DNA of 10,182 nt. It comes from Chloroflexota bacterium. GTDB lineage: Bacteria; Chloroflexota; Dehalococcoidia; SZUA-161. The stretch lies in contig VGNW01000071.1 in assembly GCA_016865955.1 (NCBI GenBank), positions 1 through 10,182 on the forward strand. The letters are read 5' to 3'. The position numbers and the translations under genes are program-made. The notes beneath the pieces are model-generated. The model worked only from the letters and a program-made list of their open reading frames with translations. It had not been told where the DNA came from and did not search any database. This document shows, piece by piece, positions 1 to 6,289 of this stretch (positions within the stretch are counted from its first letter, which is position 1; every line of letters starts with the position of its first letter).

Positions 1-1518
1 CATCCCCACAGCCATATCTTTACGCAGGAAGCCGATGGCTATGGCGGATACTGCTTCCTTGGGAAGCCCGAACAAACCGCTCACCACTGGAGCAAAAGCG
101 GAGGCGATATGGTCGAAGACGCCCAGAGCATAGAGCACGGTAATTACGAAGATGCCGAGGAATACAATTGGGACAGCCTCTCTCAGATAGCCTGAGATTC
201 GCATCCAGAGCTTGCTAAACGAAGGCCGCAGCTTGGGCAGGCGGTAGGGTGGGATTTCTATAAGCAATTCAGGACTGAAACCTTTGACGGTATGGTTGAG
301 GATAAAACCCAGGACAGCCCAGACCACGAATAAGGTCCCGTAGACCATCGCCACATAACCCATGCCCTGTGCGCCCACTAATCCGAAAATCATCGCCTGA
401 AGGGAGGCACAGGGCACTCCGATAGATATGAGGGTTGAGGCGATGAACCTCTCTCGTTTGCTCTCCAGTATGCGTGTGGCCATAATGGCAGGGACGTTGC
501 AGCCCAGACCCAGCATGGTGGGAATGATGGCGTAGCCGTGCAGTCCTATACGGTGCATCAGGTTATCGAGTAAAACCGCCAGTCTGGGTAGATAGCCGAG
601 GTCTTCCAGAAAGCCCAGAACCAGATAGAAGGACAGAACATAAGGCAGCACCGCTCCGAAAGATATATATACGCCGGTGGTAAGAACGCCGAACGATTGC
701 ATAAAGTCTATATCGCCATTGATTAGTTTGCCCACCAGGATGTCGTGAAAAAATCCGCCTGAACCCAGCAATGAGCTGAGTTTCAACAGGGCTGGAGCCC
801 AGTAATTGTTGAACAGCGGGTCAAGGATGTAGTTGATAAGGCTCTCGCCGATAGTGCGGATAACCATAAATGAGACGAAGATGACAAATGCGGCTATGAG
901 AAGTCCGGGGAATGGTTTTATCGAGGCATCGCCCAGATGTTCGAGAATGGTGTGGTGGCGATGGAACATCGTTTGTACCTGTGCGGTAATCCTGCCAACG
1001 GCAGCCCATCTTTCATCTGAAGTTCGGACGGGCTCGGGGGGGGATACCGCCTGTGGTATTCGCTCTACCAATTCTTTTATCCCCTGTCCGGTAAGCGCCA
1101 CGGTGGGAACGACCGGCACTCCCAATACTTGCTCCAGTTTGGCTACATCGATATTAATGCCCCTGTGTTTGGTGTCGTCCCACATATTCAAGGCTACTAC
1201 TACGGGGATTTGCCTTTCGAGAAGCTGCAGGGTCAAGTAGAGGTTGCGTTCGAGGTTGGTAGCGTCGACGACATTGACAGCAATGTCACCGCCTTCGAGC
1301 ATCTTGGCAGCGACCTCTTCAGCTTCGGAGGTTGGCTCCAGAGTATAGGTGCCCGGTACGTCTATGACCTCAGCCTGCTCCTCACCCAGCTTCATAGTAC
1401 CCCGTGTGAAGTCCACTGTGGTGCCGGGGTAATTGGAGGTAACCACTTTAACTCCGGTGAGACGGGAGAAGAGCACGCTCTTCCCCACATTGGGGTTTCC
1501 CATTAAAAGTATTTTCAT
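1..1518 (-). CDS. feoB: Ferrous iron transport protein B, C-terminus cut off by window edge
   Basis: Membrane GTPase that brings Fe(II) across the cytoplasmic membrane. The frame is open from the ATG at 1518 to base 1 (506 codons); FeoB is usually about 650-770 residues, so the C-terminal part lies outside. Seen in the translation: an N-terminal G domain with G1 GNPNVGKS (7-14), Thr33-Thr34 as the G2 threonines, G3 DVPG (53-56) and G4 NMWD (111-114). From about residue 204 there are hydrophobic membrane segments, including the gate-type motif GCNVPAIMATR (339-349) and a second Cys370 in GVPCASLQAMIFG. The start overlaps the feoA stop as ATGA, with no clear Shine-Dalgarno sequence, so translational coupling is likely. 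It is the third gene of a Fur-regulated operon. The second gate motif is not the CGARLPVY-like form I remember from Escherichia coli FeoB and looks like a variant of anaerobes. Family certain; subfamily inferred. Confidence 0.96.
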   Translation of the reverse strand, partial: MKILLMGNPNVGKSVLFSRLTGVKVVTSNYPGTTVDFTRGTMKLGEEQAEVIDVPGTYTLEPTSEAEEVAAKMLEGGDIAVNVVDATNLERNLYLTLQLLERQIPVVVALNMWDDTKHRGINIDVAKLEQVLGVPVVPTVALTGQGIKELVERIPQAVSPPEPVRTSDERWAAVGRITAQVQTMFHRHHTILEHLGDASIKPFPGLLIAAFVIFVSFMVIRTIGESLINYILDPLFNNYWAPALLKLSSLLGSGGFFHDILVGKLINGDIDFMQSFGVLTTGVYISFGAVLPYVLSFYLVLGFLEDLGYLPRLAVLLDNLMHRIGLHGYAIIPTMLGLGCNVPAIMATRILESKRERFIASTLISIGVPCASLQAMIFGLVGAQGMGYVAMVYGTLFVVWAVLGFILNHTVKGFSPELLIEIPPYRLPKLRPSFSKLWMRISGYLREAVPIVFLGIFVITVLYALGVFDHIASAFAPVVSGLFGLPKEAVSAIAIGFLRKDMAVGM

Positions 1519-1778
1519 CGAGGGTTCGATTTATCCAGTTCGACTAAAATCTTTCCGGCCATGCCGAAGCCCAGGGCAATTTGAGTGTTGTCAACCTGAA
1601 CGGTTACAGGACCGTGGCCGAACATGGCGCTGACCTTTGTTATGCGCTTGCCGGGTCTGATTCCCAGCGCTTGAAGGCGCTGGGTCAGATTTTGGCCTCC
1701 GGCAATCTGGATAACGGTGCCGCTTTGCCCCGAACTCATTCGTGCCAGCGTTGTTTGTTTGCTCACATTGGCATCCAA
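1515..1778 (-). CDS. feoA: FeoA, small SH3-like partner of FeoB
   Basis: Cytoplasmic accessory protein of Fe(II) uptake, 87 residues, typical for FeoA. The family pattern is visible: LTQRLQALGIRPGKRITKV (31-49) followed by GPVTVQVDNTQIALGFGMAGKILVEL, the usual end of a FeoA SH3-like domain, where the G-x-x-I-x-L-G-x-x-x-A segment is recognisable. The start is a TTG at 1778, chosen because GAGGTG lies 5 bases before it and an ATG four bases further in is in another frame and stops at once. A GTG codon four codons in (Val5) is a weaker alternative. The stop overlaps the feoB start by 4 bp. A 64-bp gap without an obvious terminator separates it from fur, so all three genes probably share one message. 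The first 12 or so residues are poorly conserved in the family. Confidence 0.93.
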   Translation of the reverse strand: MDANVSKQTTLARMSSGQSGTVIQIAGGQNLTQRLQALGIRPGKRITKVSAMFGHGPVTVQVDNTQIALGFGMAGKILVELDKSNPR

Positions 1779-1842
1779 CTATTCACCTCGCAACTCCAGG
1801 CAATTCGATTAAATCAACCGACCATTTAGAAGCACCGGCAGT

Positions 1843-2274
1843 TCATTCAGTGTGCGACGTTTGACAGCGGGCACAATAACCTTTCATCCGGACCTCTGTA
1901 CCGGTTACGGTGAAGTCGTTCTCCCTCTGAATTTGGGATTTCATACGTTCTGTCAGGGGACTTGTGAACTCGATGACCTTACCGCAGCCCAGGCAGACTA
2001 AGTGATGGTGCTGGGCAGGGGCTTTCGCCTCATAGTGATGATGCGCCTCGGCGAAATGCAACTCATCTACAAGGCCAAGCTCCTTGAACAGTTTGAGGTT
2101 GCGGTAGACCGTGGACAGGCTGATAGTGCTCTCCTGCTCGCGAGCTCTACGATAAAGCTCATCGGCATCAAGATGTCCTTCGTTCTGCAGGATGAGGTCC
2201 AACAGGAGCCTGCGCTGACTGGTAGCACGTTTTCCTGTGAGGGCAGGCTGGCCGGTGCTTGTTCTCATTGGCAT
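1843..2274 (-). CDS. fur: Fur-family metal-dependent transcriptional repressor
   Basis: DNA-binding metal sensor of 143 residues, usual for the family (about 135-150). The N-terminal winged helix has its recognition helix at STVYRNLKLFKELGLV (54-69). The dimerisation and metal-binding half shows HHHYE (78-82), HHHLVC (89-94) and two Cys pairs, C94/C97 and C134/C137, that bind structural zinc in Fur and PerR. Position directly before feoAB and behind a 29-bp Fur-box palindrome argues for an iron-responsive Fur rather than Zur or PerR, but sequence alone cannot settle the metal. AAAGGAG precedes two possible starts: ATG 2274 (4-base gap) and ATG 2268 (10-base gap, removing Met-Pro). Autoregulation follows from the operator position. 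The first 15 residues are a polar, basic tail. Confidence 0.93.
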   Translation of the reverse strand: MPMRTSTGQPALTGKRATSQRRLLLDLILQNEGHLDADELYRRAREQESTISLSTVYRNLKLFKELGLVDELHFAEAHHHYEAKAPAQHHHLVCLGCGKVIEFTSPLTERMKSQIQRENDFTVTGTEVRMKGYCARCQTSHTE

Positions 2275-2291
2275 TCAGCTCCTTTCGAAGC

Positions 2292-2320
2292 TTATTGCAA
2301 ATGATTATCATTTGCAATAA
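2292..2320. promoter_or_regulatory. Fur box, operator of fur-feoA-feoB
   Basis: A 29-bp palindrome, perfect except for its central base at 2306, with the core AAATGATTATCATTT. Aligned with the classical 19-bp Fur box, 14 positions agree by hand count. It lies between the -10 element and the fur start codon and covers the predicted transcription start, so binding would block RNA polymerase directly. That it is bound by the adjacent Fur protein is inferred. Confidence 0.9.
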
Positions 2321-2321
2321 T

Positions 2322-2350
2322 ATGATACCATCGCTTGCTGCTAAAGTCAA
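2322..2350 (-). promoter_or_regulatory. Sigma-70 promoter of the fur-feoAB operon
   Basis: The minus strand reads TTGACT (2350-2345), a 17-base spacer, then TATCAT (2327-2322). Each hexamer matches 5 of 6 consensus bases. The start point falls at about 2315, inside the Fur box. Confidence 0.85.
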
Positions 2351-2424
2351 TACAATATAGACAATAAACTCGCCAAAAGTGAGAGAAGATGCTCAAGAAA
2401 GCGGGTTACTGTTCTGTGTCTTGA

Positions 2425-2452
2425 TTGAACATGGTGACGGGCGTGCTATAAT
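2425..2452 (+). promoter_or_regulatory. Promoter of rsfS with extended -10
   Basis: TTGAAC (2425-2430), 16-base spacer, TGC then TATAAT (2444-2452). The -10 is perfect and has the TGn extension. Expected start is near 2459, which gives a leader of about 23 bases to the CTG at 2482 and supports that codon as the start. Confidence 0.75.
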
Positions 2453-2481
2453 AGGGGCAGATAAAGGCAGGGGGGGCGAAT

Positions 2482-2826
2482 CTGGAATCTGCTGAGATAG
2501 CGAAGAAGGCTACGGAAGCCGCTTTAGATAAGCAGGCCACTGACATATTAATGCTGGATATCAGGCAAATCTCTTCCTTTGCCGATTACTTTGTTATCTG
2601 CAGCGCCGACAGCGACCGCCAGATTAATGCCATTTGCGATGAAATCGACCGGGTTCTAAGTAAGAATGGCGTGCACCTCTACCGCCGCGAGGGCGATGCG
2701 GATTCGGGCTGGGTAATCCTCGACTTCAGCCGTGTTATAGTGCATGTCTTTGCTCAGTCTCAGAGAGAATATTATGACCTGGAGCATCTGTGGAGCAAAG
2801 CAACCCCTGTGGTCAGGATTCTATAA
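2482..2826 (+). CDS. rsfS: Ribosomal silencing factor RsfS (Iojap/YbeB), CTG start
   Basis: Binds ribosomal protein L14 (uL14) on the large subunit and stops the two subunits joining when nutrients are short (family knowledge). From CTG 2482 the product is 114 residues, the normal size. Family blocks: [28 protein letters not shown], then [15 protein letters not shown] and [18 protein letters not shown] near the end. The first ATG, at 2551, would remove about 23 residues that belong to the conserved domain. The frame is open upstream only to a TAG at 2452 and contains no ATG, GTG or TTG before 2551. CTG 2482 starts the sequence [10 protein letters not shown] and has a G-run 5-10 bases before it that may serve as ribosome binding site. 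The stop lies 14 bp inside the convergent ndk. Function sure; start codon probable. Confidence 0.92.
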   Translation: MESAEIAKKATEAALDKQATDILMLDIRQISSFADYFVICSADSDRQINAICDEIDRVLSKNGVHLYRREGDADSGWVILDFSRVIVHVFAQSQREYYDLEHLWSKATPVVRIL

Positions 2827-3265
2827 TCCACGGCTCCACGTTCCTTTTGTAGCTGACTATTTCCTTAGGTGAGAAGAACAGGTTAATCTCCTTTTCTGCG
2901 TTCTCTTTCGAATCGGAGCCGTGTACCGCATTGCGACCTATATCCAGCGCCAGATCGCCTCTAATCGTGCCCGGCGCCGCTTTGACCGGGTCGGTGGCTC
3001 CCATTGTCTTGCGAACTACCTCCACCGCGTTATGCCCTTCGAAGACAGCAGCCACCAGAGGGCTTGATGTGATGAAGCCTACCAGACCCTCGAAGAACGG
3101 TTTGCCCTGATGGATTGCGTAATGCCGTCCCGCTAATTCTCTATCCATATGTAACATTTTCAATGCTACGGGCTTAAGTCCGGTCTTTTCGATGCGGGAG
3201 ATTATTTCTCCGATTAAACCTCGCTGCACTGCATCGGGTTTCACTAATACCAGAGTTCTTTCCAT
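2813..3265 (-). CDS. ndk: Nucleoside diphosphate kinase
   Basis: Cytosolic enzyme that passes the gamma phosphate of ATP to nucleoside diphosphates through a phospho-histidine. From ATG 3265 the product is 150 residues and starts METxxLVKPDA-like ([19 protein letters not shown]), exactly where the family begins. The active-site block is [10 protein letters not shown] with His115 as the phosphorylated residue, and [16 protein letters not shown] (89-104) is the nucleotide-binding stretch. AAAGGA lies just before the ATG. An in-frame ATG at 3304 would add 13 residues (MPSFARNDI...), but these only translate the palindromic repeat upstream and should not be included. The gene is last in the thiL-tsaE-tsaB-NTPase series, 125 bp after the NTPase, and overlaps rsfS tail to tail. 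Complete and ordinary. Confidence 0.97.
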   Translation of the reverse strand: MERTLVLVKPDAVQRGLIGEIISRIEKTGLKPVALKMLHMDRELAGRHYAIHQGKPFFEGLVGFITSSPLVAAVFEGHNAVEVVRKTMGATDPVKAAPGTIRGDLALDIGRNAVHGSDSKENAEKEINLFFSPKEIVSYKRNVEPWIIES

Positions 3266-3280
3266 TTCTTCCTTTCTTAT

Positions 3281-3366
3281 GTCATTGCGAGCGAAGCTTG
3301 GCAATCTCAGCGTCTTTTCATCTTCATCCCGCGAGATTGCTTCGTCGCTACGCTCCTCGCAACGAC
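3281..3366. repeat. Palindromic interspersed repeat (REP/MITE-like)
   Basis: Two arms, GTCATTGCGAGCGAAG...GCAATCTC at 3281-3308 and GAGATTGCTTCGTCGC...CTCGCAACGAC at 3333-3366, are imperfect reverse complements around a 24-base centre. The right arm carries a short insertion relative to the left. RNA from either strand could fold into a long hairpin. The 'GCTTCGCTCGCAATGAC' wording is one that recurs between genes in many bacterial genomes. It fills most of the NTPase-ndk gap and could weaken read-through into ndk. Confidence 0.75.
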
Positions 3367-3390
3367 ACTTGTTGTTACTGACGATATTTT

Positions 3391-3906
3391 TCAGACTCTC
3401 AGCCAGTCGAGCACTTTGCTGAGCACCTCGCTGCGATTGGACCTTGTCATCTTCACTATTTCTACATCGGGCCGTTGTTTTATTTTATCAGCCCAGGGGT
3501 GAGAAGCAAGCATGATAGTGCCCAGCGTCTTCTTTTCGCTGCTGAGGGCTCGGAGCACGGCGTCCTGGAACGATTGCGAGAAAAGCTCCATCTTGCCAAT
3601 CTCGTCAATCACAATTACATCCTTAATCCGTATCGCCTCCTCAATGGCAGGCACTGCAACTTTATCTATGTTATCCGTGTCGACTCCGTATTTGCTGACT
3701 TTATGAGGGCTGCTCATATCGATGTGAGACAGCACAGCGCTCTTACCATCGAGCGTGACGATTTTGAATCCCTGCCGGTTTCCCTGATTGCGAATTTCCT
3801 CGGTATAAAAGCCGCCGGCGCTCTTGTTAGCTCTGGCGAGCGTTTCCTTAATTATGGTAGTCTTGCCGCATCCGGGCTCGCCGGTGAGCAAATATGCTTT
3901 CTTCAT
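3391..3906 (-). CDS. THEP1-type nucleoside-triphosphatase (NTPase)
   Basis: P-loop NTPase of 171 residues, matching the THEP1/NTPCR family (about 170-190), whose characterised members hydrolyse nucleoside 5'-triphosphates slowly; the cellular role is unknown. Seen: Walker [10 protein letters not shown] (9-17), GGFYTEEIR (31-39) and GFKIV (46-50), KYGVD (72-76), Walker [13 protein letters not shown] (97-108), and a C-terminal basic stretch. These are the THEP1 hallmarks in order, which sets it apart from other small ATPases. No Shine-Dalgarno sequence is evident before ATG 3906; the gene lies 35 bp after tsaB and probably depends on read-through. Its place between tRNA-modification genes and ndk fits nucleotide handling but proves no link. 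Confidence 0.92.
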   Translation of the reverse strand: MKKAYLLTGEPGCGKTTIIKETLARANKSAGGFYTEEIRNQGNRQGFKIVTLDGKSAVLSHIDMSSPHKVSKYGVDTDNIDKVAVPAIEEAIRIKDVIVIDEIGKMELFSQSFQDAVLRALSSEKKTLGTIMLASHPWADKIKQRPDVEIVKMTRSNRSEVLSKVLDWLRV

Positions 3907-3941
3907 GTGTGGAAACGCTCGATTAACTTTACATAAAGTTA

Positions 3942-4640
3942 TTATTCGGGCAGTGGTAGATTGCCTTTGCTGCTGATAGTAATAGACGGACGCCTCAAGT
4001 AGAGAGGTTCAAGCGTGGCTGTGTTATCGAAATCTCCAGCCTTCAACCTCGACCAGCCTAATTCGGCGAGATAGCCAGACCGCCGCAGCGCTGCGCTGCT
4101 ATCGACAATCGAGGCTTTACGTCCCAGCTTTGCTTTAAGCTGTAGTTGCATATCACGTGTTATTTCGCCGCAGAAGATGGTACGAGCTTTAATATCGTTA
4201 ACCAGACTTTCTATTGTAGTTATGTGCTCTTGGGTCAGACGGAGCCATTTCCCTCGTCTGGTCTGGAATAGGGCAGCGGCGACCTCGCCGCGTCCCGCAT
4301 TGAATATGGGGCAGATGGGCAGACCTGTTGAGGAGTAGGGGAATGCCTCGACTTCGAGCGTGCTTATTCCTACCAACGGGATATTCAGCGCTGACGCAAA
4401 CCCTTTGGCTGCGCTCATTCCGACACGGAGTCCGTTGAAGCTGCCGGGACCTTTCGCCACGATAATACCGTTTATGTCTTTGAGGCTCAATTTAGCCTGT
4501 GCCAGCAAGTGGTTGAGGTTCGGCATGAGTCCGGCGGTGTGGTTCTGTCCTGCCCGCCAGGTCAGCTCGGCTATAACCTTGCCTTCAGAAGATAGGGTGA
4601 TGCCTGCAATTTCAGTGGAGGTATCGATAGCTAGCTCCAT
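3942..4640 (-). CDS. tsaB: TsaB (YeaZ), partner protein for tRNA t6A synthesis
   Basis: Scaffold protein of 232 residues that pairs with TsaD and TsaE to add threonylcarbamoyl to A37 of ANN-reading tRNAs. It begins MELAIDTSTEIAGITL, the usual first strand and loop of this ASKHA-fold family, followed by HTAGLMPNLNHLL (34-46), IVAKGPGSFNGLRVGMSAAKG (60-80), which is the best-conserved segment, and a predicted DAGR-equivalent NAGRGEVAAALF (114-125). It lacks the metal-binding histidines of TsaD, as expected for TsaB. The start lies 2 bases past the tsaE stop, so the two are clearly co-transcribed. tsaD itself, often close by, is not in this window; nor is rimI. The C-terminal third is the least conserved, as is normal. 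Confidence 0.95.
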   Translation of the reverse strand: MELAIDTSTEIAGITLSSEGKVIAELTWRAGQNHTAGLMPNLNHLLAQAKLSLKDINGIIVAKGPGSFNGLRVGMSAAKGFASALNIPLVGISTLEVEAFPYSSTGLPICPIFNAGRGEVAAALFQTRRGKWLRLTQEHITTIESLVNDIKARTIFCGEITRDMQLQLKAKLGRKASIVDSSAALRRSGYLAELGWSRLKAGDFDNTATLEPLYLRRPSITISSKGNLPLPE

Positions 4641-4642
4641 GT

Positions 4643-5125
4643 CTATTTCTTGGACCTCCGCCTGATGCTCTTCAGCTTCGATACCATATTGACATATCTT
4701 ATACCATCAGGTTCGAAGGTGAGCCTGCGTTTCGTTGCGGCAAGGTGCTCGATTTTTATAAGCAGGTGCTCTTCGGGCAGGGCGTTCAAACCTCTGTCCG
4801 CCCACTCCACCACGGAAACGCCTTTGCCGTACAGATAATCGTCCAGCCCTAAATCAACGACCTCTTCCAGCCTGTCCAGACGATAGAGGTCGATATGATA
4901 CAGGGGCAATCTGCCCTGATACTCTCTCACCAGCACAAAAGAGGGGCTTGCAGTGTATTCATCGATGCCGAGACCTTTTGCCATGCCCTGGGTGAAGCAG
5001 GTCTTGCCGGCCCCTAGCTTTCCCACCAGAAGAACGATATCGCCGGGCGCTGCCAGTTCTCCCAGCCGGCTGCCCAGCCTTCTGGTCTGCGCAGCGCTGT
5101 TGCTGACGACCTCTAAGCGTTTCAC
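4643..5125 (-). CDS. tsaE: TsaE (YjeE), ATPase of the t6A complex
   Basis: Small P-loop ATPase that binds the TsaB-TsaD pair and resets it during t6A synthesis. The product has 160 residues. Motifs: Walker A GKLGAGKT (35-42), TASPSFVLVREY (58-69), the HIDLYRLD block (77-84) and VEWADR (106-111), in the canonical order. The start is GTG 5125, overlapping the thiL stop as GTGA; AGGA sits 6 bases before it. The C-terminus ends with a basic run (SIRRRSKK) beyond the family core. Being locked between thiL and tsaB by overlap and a 2-base gap, it is a co-translated operon member. Confidence 0.96.
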   Translation of the reverse strand: MKRLEVVSNSAAQTRRLGSRLGELAAPGDIVLLVGKLGAGKTCFTQGMAKGLGIDEYTASPSFVLVREYQGRLPLYHIDLYRLDRLEEVVDLGLDDYLYGKGVSVVEWADRGLNALPEEHLLIKIEHLAATKRRLTFEPDGIRYVNMVSKLKSIRRRSKK

Positions 5126-6123
5126 GCCTTTTCCTGACCCTGCGACCTGAAGTGGTCCCAGCCTCGCTCGTCCCAGTTTACGGTTTTTCCTTGCCTATCT
5201 AGTAGAGTTACCTTCCCCGAATGCTCTTTTGTTATCTCGCCTATCACGGTAAATCGAGTTGACATAATCTTTCTAATCTTGTCGATAACGCTGCTTTTCG
5301 CGGTAAACAGAAGCTCGTAGTCCTCGCCGCCGGAGAGAGCCATGGCCATAGCTTCGTCTTTAAAGGCAGCTTTCACCCTGGGATGGACGGGCAGCCTGTC
5401 CATCTGCACTCTGGCTCCGACCTTGCTCGCCTCGCAGATATGGGTCAGGTCGCTTATCAAGCCGTCGCTGATGTCGATGGCAGCCTTCACTCCGTTTTTT
5501 GCCAGTATTTGTGCCTCCGCGACCCTGGGATTGGGGCGCAGGTGGGCTTTCTTCAACAAAACGGTCATGCTTTTGTCCGGCTTGAGACTTGACTTGAGCA
5601 TCCTGCACCCTGCCGCCGAAGTCCCCAGATAGCCGGTAACTGCAATCAGATCGCCCGGCTTGGCTGCCGAACGGGTGAGCAAAACCTGGGAGGCTTTTCC
5701 TATTAAGCTAACGTCGATAATGGCCACCGGGGCTTTGCTGATGTTGCCGCCCACGATATCGACGTCGAATTTCCCGGCTATATCTTTGATGCCGCGGTAC
5801 AGTTCTCTAACGCTGGCTACCTCGGTATCCGGAGGCAGTCCCAGCGAGACCATGGCATAGCACGGCATTCCGCCCATAGCGGCGATATCGCTGATATTCA
5901 CCGCCAGCGCTTTCCAGCCCAAATCGCGCCAGGTTACATTATCGAGATTGAAATGCACATCCTGTATCAGGATATCGGTGGTGGCAAGCTGGATGGATTT
6001 CCCGGTGCGCCAGGCTGCGGTATCGTCGCCGATGCCCAGGACAAGCTCCTCTCGCGACGGTTTGCCCACAGTCCTGGCGATGAGGTCGATTAAGCCGAAC
6101 TCTCCAAGCTCCCACACTTTCAT
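5122..6123 (-). CDS. thiL: Thiamine-monophosphate kinase
   Basis: Phosphorylates thiamine monophosphate with ATP to thiamine diphosphate, the active cofactor. At 333 residues it is a full-length ThiL of the PurM-like fold. Motifs seen: LGIGDD (29-34), ATTD (47-50), VNISDIAAMG (75-84), VGGNIS (124-129), AIDISDGL (215-222) and SGGEDYELLF (264-273); these supply the Mg and substrate ligands in the family. The start ATG 6123 matches the family N-terminus (GEFGLIDLI) and is preceded by no Shine-Dalgarno sequence; a promoter lies so close that the ATG should be at the very 5' end of the message. First gene of the thiL-tsaE-tsaB-NTPase operon. No other thiamine gene is near and I see no TPP riboswitch in the 160 bases upstream. 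Confidence 0.96.
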   Translation of the reverse strand: MKVWELGEFGLIDLIARTVGKPSREELVLGIGDDTAAWRTGKSIQLATTDILIQDVHFNLDNVTWRDLGWKALAVNISDIAAMGGMPCYAMVSLGLPPDTEVASVRELYRGIKDIAGKFDVDIVGGNISKAPVAIIDVSLIGKASQVLLTRSAAKPGDLIAVTGYLGTSAAGCRMLKSSLKPDKSMTVLLKKAHLRPNPRVAEAQILAKNGVKAAIDISDGLISDLTHICEASKVGARVQMDRLPVHPRVKAAFKDEAMAMALSGGEDYELLFTAKSSVIDKIRKIMSTRFTVIGEITKEHSGKVTLLDRQGKTVNWDERGWDHFRSQGQEKA

Positions 6124-6130
6124 GGCTGAG

Positions 6131-6159
6131 ATTATAGCCAGTTTGGGATAAGTTCACAA
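6131..6159 (-). promoter_or_regulatory. Promoter of the thiL operon, predicted leaderless
   Basis: On the minus strand TTGTGA (6159-6154), 17-base spacer, TATAAT (6136-6131). Only seven bases separate the -10 from the thiL ATG (6123), placing the start point at 6124 or 6123, on or next to the A of the ATG. Confidence 0.75.
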
Positions 6160-6170
6160 CCGATAGAATT

Positions 6171-6236
6171 AGCTTTCAGCTATCAGCGGTCAGCCTAAAT
6201 GTGAGACTGAAGACTGAAAGCTGACGGCTGATGGCT
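6171..6236. repeat. Inverted array of 7-base CAG/CTG units
   Basis: The left half shows heptads CAGCTAT, CAGCGGT, CAGCCTA; the right half shows CTGAAGA, CTGAAAG, CTGACGG, CTGATGG. The arms 6178-6194 and 6220-6236 pair over 17 bases with 2 mismatches around a 25-base loop. It lies between the divergent thiL and phosphoesterase promoters. A related shorter copy follows the phosphoesterase gene. Confidence 0.7.
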
Positions 6237-6266
6237 CCAGAACAGGTATTCAAATAGGGCAAAAGC

Positions 6267-6275
6267 TGGTATAGT
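6267..6275 (+). promoter_or_regulatory. Extended -10 element of the phosphoesterase gene
   Basis: TGG followed by TATAGT (6270-6275), with no good -35 at normal spacing. Expected start about 6282, only some 8 bases before ATG 6290. Confidence 0.5.
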
Positions 6276-6289
6276 AACCGTGTTTGAAA

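Noticed and set aside
1129..1506. Plus-strand 125-codon frame
   Set aside because: Lies fully antisense to the FeoB G domain, whose motifs are unmistakable.
1779..1842. Terminator between fur and feoA
   Set aside because: No stem followed by a T-run on the minus strand; the genes are more likely co-transcribed.
2002..2304. Plus-strand 100-codon frame
   Set aside because: Antisense to fur and running into the Fur box; no family features.
3267..3304. N-terminal extension of Ndk
   Set aside because: Encoded by a palindromic repeat; the family start at 3265 has its own ribosome site.
3475..3936. Plus-strand 153-codon frame
   Set aside because: Shadow of the THEP1 NTPase on the other strand.
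6124..6283. Possible TPP riboswitch upstream of thiL
   Set aside because: The conserved CUGAGA and GACC-type segments are not arranged as in the THI element, and the promoter leaves no room for a leader.
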